Source: Aquimarina aquimarini
Lineage (GTDB): Bacteria; Bacteroidota; Bacteroidia; Flavobacteriales; Flavobacteriaceae
Assembly (NCBI RefSeq): GCF_900299535.1
Contig: NZ_OMKE01000039.1
Span: 186,001 to 250,000, forward strand
Direction of reading: 5' to 3'
DNA: 64,000 bases
Shown here: piece after piece, positions 6,860 to 13,054 of the stretch
Position numbering within the stretch: the stretch's first letter is position 1
Layout: each line of letters starts with the position of its first letter
Translations under genes and position numbers: made by a program
The notes under the pieces: model-generated
Told to the model about the DNA's origin: nothing
What the model saw: the letters and a program-made list of their open reading frames with translations, nothing else
Databases searched by the model: none

Positions 6860-7420
6860 TTATAATCTATCATTTTGTTGCTTCAAACACCAATTTAAAA
6901 TTTTGGCTATATTTTTGGCATCATCTACTCCTCTATGATGTGTGCCTTCTAGTGGTATTTCTAATATACCTAAAGCTCCTTTCATACCAACTTTTCTTCT
7001 TAGTCCTTTGACCTCAGAGAATCGTGTTTTCACATTGATATGATTGGCAGATAATGGATAATCAACTCCTCGTATTGAGCATTGTTTTCGTATCATATTT
7101 AAATCATATTGTCCGTAACTTGCCCAAGTATATTGATATCCCAGATATTCTGTTCTTAGAATTTTGCAAGCTTCTTCAAAAGAAACCCCTTCTGCATCCA
7201 ATAATTCCTGAGTAATTGTAGTAAGTTCTGTACAAAACGGGCTTACTTCTGATCTTTCTGGCTTTATTAATATTCCTTGATTCTTTGATATGTTTCCTGT
7301 TTGCGTATCTAGAAGGCAAATGCCAATTTCGATAATTTCATTGACCTGACCTTTTGGTACAGGCCCTTTCCAGCAAGTGGCTTCAAGATCTATAATTATA
7401 ATTGTATTTGTTGTTTTCAT
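6860..7420 (-). CDS. DEDDh 3'-5' exonuclease (ERI-1/KapD-like)
   Basis: A 186-residue protein forming a complete DEDDh exonuclease domain: Asp11 and Glu13 in IIIIDLEATCW, Asp106 in YGQYDLNMI, and His162 and Asp166 in HHRGVDDAKNIA. The opening and the AT-C-W signature fit the ERI-1/3'hExo-like branch, members of which act on structured RNA 3' ends. It is the last gene of the RtcB-PrfH operon, 58 bp after the nucleotidyltransferase-like gene. In that setting I infer trimming of cleaved RNA 3' ends or removal of unrepairable fragments; a DNA substrate is also possible. Confidence 0.85.
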   Translation of the reverse strand: MKTTNTIIIIDLEATCWKGPVPKGQVNEIIEIGICLLDTQTGNISKNQGILIKPERSEVSPFCTELTTITQELLDAEGVSFEEACKILRTEYLGYQYTWASYGQYDLNMIRKQCSIRGVDYPLSANHINVKTRFSEVKGLRRKVGMKGALGILEIPLEGTHHRGVDDAKNIAKILNWCLKQQNDRL

Positions 7421-7478
7421 GTATAATATGTTTTTAATCCCTTTAACTATTAAATGGCACGTATCATTTTAAGCTTTA

Positions 7479-8021
7479 TCATTTGGGAACTGCGACCAAT
7501 TCTTCTCTATCAAGAGGGGCTATATTTTTGTTTAATAATTTTATAGCAGATTGTACTGCCCAGCATTTATCACTAGAATGTATATTGCTATATAACTCTA
7601 GTAAGAATGATGGTTCTAATACATTCCACCCTTTTACAATCTTATACGGTACTTCTCTCACAAAAAAATCTATGGTAATCCTAAAAGTTACATTTTCTTT
7701 TGCGGTTATGATTTTCTCATATCTTCTAAAGTTTTCTTTACTTGGTAACCTATCATAGCGTGTCCATACTTTTTTAAAACCTGTTTGCAACAATATAGAC
7801 ATGACTTCTGCTACATTTATTGGGTGTACAAACAGGTCTATATCCTTATGATCGTGGGCATGCTTATACTCTATATGCCCTACTGGAGATAAAAAATGCC
7901 ATGCCCATCCTCCTGATAATGTGACTAATTTTTGTAGTGGTTCTAGAGCCTTTAGAGCATATTGAATTCTATACGCTGGCCAGAGCTCTCCGTATCTATT
8001 TTTATTATGTGGTGCTCCCAT
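7479..8021 (-). CDS. Nucleotidyltransferase-fold protein in the RtcB-PrfH operon
   Basis: A 180-residue protein with the signature of the polymerase-beta/MNT nucleotidyltransferase fold: LSGGWAWHF (Gly37-Gly38), then HKDIDLFV with Asp60 and Asp62 as metal ligands, and a third acidic residue Asp118 in RITIDFFV. The GGWAWHF form recalls aminoglycoside 2''-adenylyltransferase-like proteins. All three acidic residues are kept, so it is probably active. It starts 2 bp after the TPR gene stop (tight coupling). Given its neighbours, I infer nucleotide addition to an RNA end or to a translation component rather than drug resistance; the substrate is unknown. Confidence 0.75.
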   Translation of the reverse strand: MGAPHNKNRYGELWPAYRIQYALKALEPLQKLVTLSGGWAWHFLSPVGHIEYKHAHDHKDIDLFVHPINVAEVMSILLQTGFKKVWTRYDRLPSKENFRRYEKIITAKENVTFRITIDFFVREVPYKIVKGWNVLEPSFLLELYSNIHSSDKCWAVQSAIKLLNKNIAPLDREELVAVPK

Positions 8022-8023
8022 TG

Positions 8024-8539
8024 TTATTTCTTTTTTCCTTTTTTTGAAGTTTTCTTCTTCTTAGGTTTTTTGTTTTTAATTCTCATTTTCTCATCCTCAA
8101 TAGTATTGATATAATGAGTGTTATATGTATATCCTTTTGCGATTTTTAAGCATTTTAATGCTTTTTTATACTGCCTTTTTTGTTCAAAAAGAATTGCCTT
8201 TTTTACCTGTAACACTGCTTTATCAGTCCCTTTGATGGTAAGTGCAAAATCAATTAATTTTTCTGCTTCGTCATAATCTTCGTTCCATAACAGAACATTG
8301 ATATATTTTGGGTACACATCAAGTGTATACATATCTTCTGCCAATGCTTGCTGATAATATTCTTTTGCGGTTTCGTAATTCTTCAAATTTTCGGCATATA
8401 TCTGTCCCATTAAGCCTAATGCTATTGGGTTTTTGTCATCATAAGACAGTGCATAATTCAAAGATTCTACAGCTTCCTCTAGATTATATGGATAGGCGTC
8501 TAATGCCTGAAATATGTACTTATCTAATAAATTGTTCAT
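8024..8539 (-). CDS. TPR-repeat protein with Lys-rich tail
   Basis: This 171-residue protein has tandem tetratricopeptide-like helices (EAVESLNYALSYDDKNPIAL, KEYYQQALAED and QYKKALKCLKIAKG are typical A/B helix stretches) covering residues about 15-140. The final 20 residues are almost all Lys (KKPKKKKTSKKGKKK), as in proteins that touch rRNA or tRNA. No signal peptide, so cytoplasmic. It lies 3 bp after prfH and 2 bp before the nucleotidyltransferase-like gene, clearly within one operon. Likely role: a scaffold that brings repair factors to the ribosome or RNA; this is inferred from the TPR fold, basic tail and neighbours. Confidence 0.8.
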   Translation of the reverse strand: MNNLLDKYIFQALDAYPYNLEEAVESLNYALSYDDKNPIALGLMGQIYAENLKNYETAKEYYQQALAEDMYTLDVYPKYINVLLWNEDYDEAEKLIDFALTIKGTDKAVLQVKKAILFEQKRQYKKALKCLKIAKGYTYNTHYINTIEDEKMRIKNKKPKKKKTSKKGKKK

Positions 8540-8542
8540 TTT

Positions 8543-9238
8543 TTATGTCTTTAATTTATTTTTCAACTCTTGTTTTAACTGATTTCGTTGATTTTTATAA
8601 TTTTTGATTTTAGTTTGCTTTTTAAAGTCTGTTCCTTTAAACACTCTTATAGGATTACCTCGTTGTATTGCAAGGTGATTTTCCCATTGTGTGGCTAATG
8701 ATTTCTTTATCTTTTCTAATTCAGCTTCTTGTATCTTTTCTATCAATCGTTTGGTTGCGATTTTTTTGTTTTGATGTTGAGAACGGCTATCCATTGCTAC
8801 TACATTTATCCCCGTAGGTTGATGTATTGCCCGAATGGCAGAAGATACTTTGTTTACATGCTGACCTCCTGGTCCAGAGCTACGCATGGCTTGATATGTA
8901 ATATCTTTTTCATTGACCTTGTCATGATAAAATTGTTCTACTTCATACATGGCTATAAACCAATTTTTTCGTTTATGATATTTACGAAAAGTTGAATTAC
9001 CAATCCATTGGATAGTACCTATCCACGATTTTAAAAACGATGCCACTTCTTTTCCTTCCAGTCGAATACTGGCAGATTGTACTGTACCATTTTCTATCCC
9101 TTTTTCTCTTTGAAGTATCGTATATGTTACCCCTATACTTTGTGCCTCCTGAAGAAAATATTTTAAAACCTTGGCAACTACCCAGCAACATTCTGCTGGG
9201 CCTCTACCTGCTGTTATTTGTATTATTTTTTGATTCAT
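8543..9238 (-). CDS. prfH: Peptide chain release factor homologue PrfH
   Basis: A 231-residue protein with the class I release-factor catalytic domain: GPGGQHVNKVSSAIRA with the GGQ tripeptide at 124-126, followed by a basic tail. The opening ITAGRGPAECCWVVAKVL and the lack of the codon-recognition domain identify PrfH rather than RF1/RF2 or ArfB. Published work on PrfH with RtcB reports that PrfH frees peptides from ribosomes nicked in the decoding centre and that RtcB then reseals the RNA. The gene follows rtcB by 11 bp on the same strand, the classic pairing. Confidence 0.93.
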   Translation of the reverse strand: MNQKIIQITAGRGPAECCWVVAKVLKYFLQEAQSIGVTYTILQREKGIENGTVQSASIRLEGKEVASFLKSWIGTIQWIGNSTFRKYHKRKNWFIAMYEVEQFYHDKVNEKDITYQAMRSSGPGGQHVNKVSSAIRAIHQPTGINVVAMDSRSQHQNKKIATKRLIEKIQEAELEKIKKSLATQWENHLAIQRGNPIRVFKGTDFKKQTKIKNYKNQRNQLKQELKNKLKT

Positions 9239-9249
9239 TTTATATCTTT

Positions 9250-10641
9250 TTATTTGTCCATTCGAACAATTTTGGGTGTAAATGTTCCCAGAACTTCTAC
9301 TAGCTCTTTTTGATTAGCCATCACCTTATTAATGTCTTTGTATGCCATAGGTGCTTCATCTACCCCGCCACCAATTAGGGTGACATCATGAGATTTTAAT
9401 TGTTTTTTGATCTCACTTTTGGTTAAGGTTTCTTTGCATTTTCTTCTGGATAGTAACCGCCCTGCTCCATGTGATGCAGATTCTAGACTTTCTTCATTAC
9501 CTAATCCTCTCACTATATATCCTGGTGCTGTCATGGATCCCGGAATAATGCCTAATTCTCCTTTTCCCGCTGGTGTTGCTCCTTTTCTATGTACTATACA
9601 CTCTTCTCCATTCACTTCTTGTTTCCATGCAAAATTGTGGTGGTTCTCAATTTTCACTACAGGTTTTGCTCCTAATAATTTGCCAATCCTGAAATGAATA
9701 TTATCATGACATGCTTGCGCATAATCACCAGCAAGATTCATAGCCATCCAATATTCTTGACCGTCATGTGTATTCAAATCTAACCATGCTAATTGTTGTA
9801 CATGTTTTGGTAACGGACATTGCTTGGTGGCTAAATAGGTATAGTGCTTTGCTATATTTGCACCTAAACCTCTCGAACCACTGTGTGATAATACTCCTAG
9901 ATACTCTCCTGCATCTAATCCCCATTCATTTGACGTATCGGTAATTGTAACAACACCAAATTCTACAAAATGATTTCCCCCTCCTGAGGTTCCCAATTGC
10001 TTATAAGCTTTATCTTTTAATCTTTTTACCAACGGAATGGTTTTGAATTCATCTCGTTCAAAGATTGGGTGATCATGCTTTACTTTATGGGTTTCATACA
10101 TGCCAAACTTGGTATGCTCAGATAGTATATTTTCTAACTGTTGCTTTTTTCCTTTGAGGTAAGAGATTGCAATTGGATACATGGTTAAACACATTCTACA
10201 GCCTATATCTACTCCTACTGCGTAAGGAATTACTGCATTTTTTGTTGCTAGTACACCTCCTATAGGCAATCCATATCCTGCATGTGCATCGGGCATTAGT
10301 GCTCCTGCTACAGAAACTGGTAGCTTGAGTGCATCAAACAATTGGTATTTTGCTTGTTCTTCTATCTCATTTGCTCCATATATTGTAAATGGTGATCGTA
10401 CTGGCTTCAAGCTGTGTTTTTTGACTTCTACTGGTTTTAATAAACTTTCTGCAATCTTACCCCACACGCCATCTCCTTGGTATGATGCTGGATTAAGTAA
10501 TACTCTTTTGGCTTCTGCTAATATTTTTTCTTTTTTTACTCGTTTCTGATATCTATTAATTTGACCCAAAGTCACATTAATACTATTGTTTTTTGGAAAA
10601 CCTAATTTTATTAGGTCCTTTCCGCTTAATTTCTTTCCCAT
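9250..10641 (-). CDS. rtcB: RtcB family RNA ligase (RtcB2 type, PrfH-linked)
   Basis: A 463-residue GTP- and Mn-dependent ligase that joins 3'-phosphate or cyclic phosphate ends to 5'-OH ends. Metal and guanylate residues are present: PDAHAGYG (117-124), VDIGCRM with the metal Cys148, GGGNHF (220-225), HSGSRG (253-258), NHHNFAW (333-339), HRKGATPA (351-358) bearing the guanylylated His, and HGAGR (391-395). The start overlaps the preceding gene by 16 bp, so translation is probably coupled. No archease gene is seen nearby. Together with prfH this is the core of a ribosome or RNA damage repair operon. Confidence 0.95.
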   Translation of the reverse strand: MGKKLSGKDLIKLGFPKNNSINVTLGQINRYQKRVKKEKILAEAKRVLLNPASYQGDGVWGKIAESLLKPVEVKKHSLKPVRSPFTIYGANEIEEQAKYQLFDALKLPVSVAGALMPDAHAGYGLPIGGVLATKNAVIPYAVGVDIGCRMCLTMYPIAISYLKGKKQQLENILSEHTKFGMYETHKVKHDHPIFERDEFKTIPLVKRLKDKAYKQLGTSGGGNHFVEFGVVTITDTSNEWGLDAGEYLGVLSHSGSRGLGANIAKHYTYLATKQCPLPKHVQQLAWLDLNTHDGQEYWMAMNLAGDYAQACHDNIHFRIGKLLGAKPVVKIENHHNFAWKQEVNGEECIVHRKGATPAGKGELGIIPGSMTAPGYIVRGLGNEESLESASHGAGRLLSRRKCKETLTKSEIKKQLKSHDVTLIGGGVDEAPMAYKDINKVMANQKELVEVLGTFTPKIVRMDK

Positions 10642-11315
10642 GATAATATCTGGTTACAAATCGATTGTATAGGGTGTTTTTTAAGTTCCCTAAGTATACA
10701 ATTGATTTTTAATTTTTCTTTTCTATTTAGAGAGGTTTGCCAACGGTCTCTCCACCCTAATCCTTTATGACTTATATTGTAGTATTCGTTTTTTAAGAGT
10801 TCTTGACTCAAAAGTGCTGCTTCGCTTTCTAGTTCAGGATCTATTCTCTTACTGTGAGTTACATATGCTCTTGTAAATTTTATTTTATAGGTTCCTTGAG
10901 GAAGATTAACATAAAACCTTAGTTTTAGTTTTTTCTTCTCTGTGTAATAATAAAAAGGAACACATAAGCACTTTGCTTCATCACTTAATTGATTATATCT
11001 CCTTTTGCTTAGCGTTGGAATATCTTTGTTGATCAAATATTTTGAGGTTTCTGCCTTCCATTTTCTATCGGCTTCTTCTTTTGTTCTTCCCCAAAATGAT
11101 TTTATTAGTGATTTATATATTTCAAGAATATGTTCTTGATTTTTATAGCGTTCTACATGAGTAGTAATCACTAATTCTTTAAACCAACCATGACGTATTG
11201 GTTTTTCTAATTTAATGTATCCCAGTGCTTTTTGCTCTAGCAAGATTTGATATTGCCTCTTGCGAATACTACGAACTTCTTTTTGTCTTTGGCTTTTTAT
11301 ATGTGCCGGTTTCAT
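10626..11315 (-). CDS. Basic protein of unknown family, first gene of the RtcB-PrfH operon
   Basis: A 229-residue protein, strongly basic, with an Arg/Lys/Gln-rich N-terminus (HIKSQRQKEVRSIRKRQYQ) and a possible beta-rich middle (KKLKLRFYVNLPQGTYKIKF). No signal peptide, no membrane segment, no Zn-finger. I do not recognise the family. Its end overlaps the rtcB start by 16 bp. The charge suggests nucleic-acid or ribosome binding, so it may be a damage sensor, regulator or targeting factor for the repair enzymes. It begins 36 bp downstream of three AATGnTTC repeats that may control the operon. Confidence 0.75.
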   Translation of the reverse strand: MKPAHIKSQRQKEVRSIRKRQYQILLEQKALGYIKLEKPIRHGWFKELVITTHVERYKNQEHILEIYKSLIKSFWGRTKEEADRKWKAETSKYLINKDIPTLSKRRYNQLSDEAKCLCVPFYYYTEKKKLKLRFYVNLPQGTYKIKFTRAYVTHSKRIDPELESEAALLSQELLKNEYYNISHKGLGWRDRWQTSLNRKEKLKINCILRELKKHPIQSICNQILSWERN

Positions 11316-11350
11316 TAGACATATTTTTTAATTTAGAATGTCTTCTTATA

Positions 11351-11402
11351 AATGATTCCGGTTATTCTCTTGAATGTTCGAAATCGCTATTAATGATTCG
11401 AA
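11351..11402. repeat. Three spaced TTCGAA-type repeats upstream of the RtcB-PrfH operon
   Basis: AATGATTCCGG (11351-11361), AATGTTCGAAA (11373-11383) and AATGATTCGAA (11392-11402) share AATGnTTC. The TTC cores are 21 and 20 bp apart, so all lie on one DNA face about two turns apart. The two TTCGAA cores are palindromic. The arrangement suggests cooperative binding of an activator; no sigma-54 -24/-12 sequence is seen. Confidence 0.5.
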
Positions 11403-11487
11403 TATGATTGCACTTGTTTTATTTTTTTGATTATTAATAAACTGATATCGGTTTCAGAAGTTTTTTGACCTTACTTGAAGATTGAAT

Positions 11488-11519
11488 AAAAAAGTCCGAA
11501 ACTTTATGGCTTCGGACTT
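11488..11519 (-). terminator. Intrinsic terminator of the 26-residue ORF unit
   Basis: A perfect 9-bp stem AAGTCCGAA with its complement and a 10-nt loop, followed on the minus strand by TTTT. It lies 23 bp after the small ORF stop. Confidence 0.75.
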
Positions 11520-11541
11520 CATATATAATGCAGTTTATGTA

Positions 11542-11622
11542 TTATTGAAGGAAGTCCCGAAGCGTTCCTGTAAAAGAACCTAGCTCTTTTGCAGTACTGT
11601 CATATGTTTTAATAAAAGTCAT
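11542..11622 (-). CDS. Tiny ORF, 26 residues, in a promoter-ORF-terminator cassette
   Basis: This ATG-started peptide (it opens MTFIKTYDSTAKELGSF and ends LRDFLQ) has a balanced composition with an amphipathic, acidic C-terminal half, unlike random AT-rich translation. It is preceded by a -7 element CATATTTG at 11667-11674 and closed by an intrinsic terminator. The function is unknown. Alternatives are a regulatory small RNA or a toxin/signal peptide; nothing in the sequence decides between them. Confidence 0.45.
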   Translation of the reverse strand: MTFIKTYDSTAKELGSFTGTLRDFLQ

Positions 11623-11666
11623 AGTACTTCGGTTTTTAAAGGTTATACATGGTTATTTTGATGGTG

Positions 11667-11730
11667 CAAATATGAATCTTGTTTTTTAAAAATCCAAATA
11701 AAAAATAAATTTATTTTACTGATTATCAGT
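11667..11730 (-). promoter_or_regulatory. Promoter with upstream palindrome for the 26-residue ORF
   Basis: The -7 element CATATTTG (11667-11674, minus strand) followed by CACCAT; TTTG lies about 20 bp upstream. A perfect 13-bp palindrome ACTGATTATCAGT at 11718-11730 has its centre 50 bp from -7, matching the palindrome and spacing at 6357-6419. The 15-mer ATGGTGCAAATATGA around this -7 recurs exactly at 12030-12044. Confidence 0.5.
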
Positions 11731-11872
11731 TAGTTAATTTTAATTTAAGATATAGGAATCCCTTTCCGTTTTATACGGAGAAAGGAATTTTAAGACAAAT
11801 CCCTAAGGGTCTTGGACTTATCGATTGGCGAATAATTTTAAAGATTTAATAAAGCATTTAAAAAAATTGCAT
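11731..11872. other. Intergenic stretch with an imperfect hairpin
   Basis: No gene is seen. An imperfect inverted repeat around 11757-11795 (AATCCCTTTCCG against CGGAGAAAGGAATT) and the short palindrome CCCTAAGGG near 11801 are the only structures noticed. Confidence 0.4.
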
Positions 11873-11900
11873 AAAAAAAGCGTCCAATATGATGGACGCT
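11873..11900 (-). terminator. Intrinsic terminator of a small minus-strand unit
   Basis: The 8-bp stem AGCGTCCA with its complement and a 6-nt loop, followed on the minus strand by seven Ts. It shares CGTCCAAT...TGGACG with the terminator at 6574-6602. Confidence 0.75.
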
Positions 11901-11916
11901 CTTTGTTTTATATGAT

Positions 11917-11958
11917 TTATAGTCTTTTTACCTTATCATCGGGATTCATACTCCTCAT
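11917..11958 (-). other. Possible 13-residue peptide MRSMNPDDKVKRL
   Basis: A very short frame between the -7 element CATATTTG at 12035-12042 and the terminator at 11873-11900, with the purine-rich AAGGACGTGAAGA before it. The short length means chance cannot be excluded; the transcription unit around it is better supported than the peptide. Confidence 0.25.
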
Positions 11959-12163
11959 TCTTCACGTCCTTTTTATGTAAACAATACAACATCATAGGTA
12001 TAAAACTTGTTTCTTTTGGTTTGTAATTATGGTGCAAATATGATAAAATTATTGGAAATAATGATATTTGACTGCTTTTTATAATTTTCAGTTTTCATAT
12101 TTATTAGGAATATACGCTTTCTTAAACCTAATTTTATGCATTAGAAAATTTAAGGATTAACTA

Positions 12164-12171
12164 TATCTTTG
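12164..12171 (+). promoter_or_regulatory. -7 element TATCTTTG of rlmF
   Basis: A perfect TAnnTTTG match 19 bp before the TTG start codon of rlmF; it predicts a leader of only about 13-15 nt and supports the non-ATG start. Confidence 0.55.
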
Positions 12172-12190
12172 CTATCAAAAATATACTAGT

Positions 12191-13045
12191 TTGCATCCAA
12201 ATAATATTCACCATACTTCTTACGATTTTTTAGCGCTAGCAAATAGCCATTCTATTTTAGAATCTTTTCTACATACAAATACTTTTGGAAATCTAACGAT
12301 TGATTTTTCGAATCCAAAGGCTGTTCTAGAGTTAAACAAGGCTATTTTAAAATATCATTATGGTTTAAATGATTGGAATATTCCTGAAGGATATCTTTGT
12401 CCTGCTATTCCTGGCAGAGCTGATTATATTCATCATCTGAATGATATTCTTGAAAAAGAGAAGAGTGATAAAAAAGTAAGAGGCTTGGATATTGGTATGG
12501 GGGCTAATTGTATTTATCCTATTTTAGGAGTACAGATATATGATTGGTATATGGTAGGTTCTGATATTAGTATAAATGCCGTAACAGCTGCAAAAAATAA
12601 TATGGATAGTAATCAACAGCTATCAAAAAATATTGATATACGCCATCAAACTAATAATGCTCATATTTTTGAGGGTATTATTAATGATGATGACTATTTT
12701 GATTTTACCATGTGTAATCCTCCTTTTCATACATCAAAAGAAGAGGCTTCCAAGGGAACACTACGCAAATTAAAGAATTTGGGAGACTCACAAAACCTAA
12801 AACTTAACTTTGGTGGTCAAGCAAATGAATTATGGTGTAATGGTGGCGAAGCATTGTTTTTGAAACGTATGATTAAACAAAGTGTTGCTTTTGCAAATCA
12901 AGTTGGTTTTTTCACGAGTTTGGTTTCTAAAAAAGAACACTTACCTAAATTAGAAAAACAATTGACTAAACTAAAAGCGCAGCACACCATTATACCGATG
13001 ACACAAGGGAATAAAAAAAGTCGTTTTATCCTCTGGAAGTTTTAA
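12191..13045 (+). CDS. rlmF: 23S rRNA (adenine-1618-N6)-methyltransferase RlmF
   Basis: The 284-residue SAM-dependent methyltransferase that modifies A1618 of 23S rRNA. Visible features are the SAM loop GLDIGMGANCIYPILG (about 99-114), the acidic SDISINAV at the next strand, and the N6-adenine catalytic motif NPPF at TMCNPPFHTS. The start is TTG at 12191, giving MHPNNIHHTSYDF, which matches how the family begins; there is no in-frame ATG between it and the upstream stop. A -7 element sits 19 bp before it. It converges with the helicase gene downstream, with only 9 bp between the stop codons. Confidence 0.93.
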   Translation: MHPNNIHHTSYDFLALANSHSILESFLHTNTFGNLTIDFSNPKAVLELNKAILKYHYGLNDWNIPEGYLCPAIPGRADYIHHLNDILEKEKSDKKVRGLDIGMGANCIYPILGVQIYDWYMVGSDISINAVTAAKNNMDSNQQLSKNIDIRHQTNNAHIFEGIINDDDYFDFTMCNPPFHTSKEEASKGTLRKLKNLGDSQNLKLNFGGQANELWCNGGEALFLKRMIKQSVAFANQVGFFTSLVSKKEHLPKLEKQLTKLKAQHTIIPMTQGNKKSRFILWKF

Positions 13046-13054
13046 ACCACACTC

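Noticed and set aside
11757..11795. Imperfect hairpin considered as a terminator
   Set aside because: Arms need a bulge and mismatch, no strong T-run follows, and no gene ends there.
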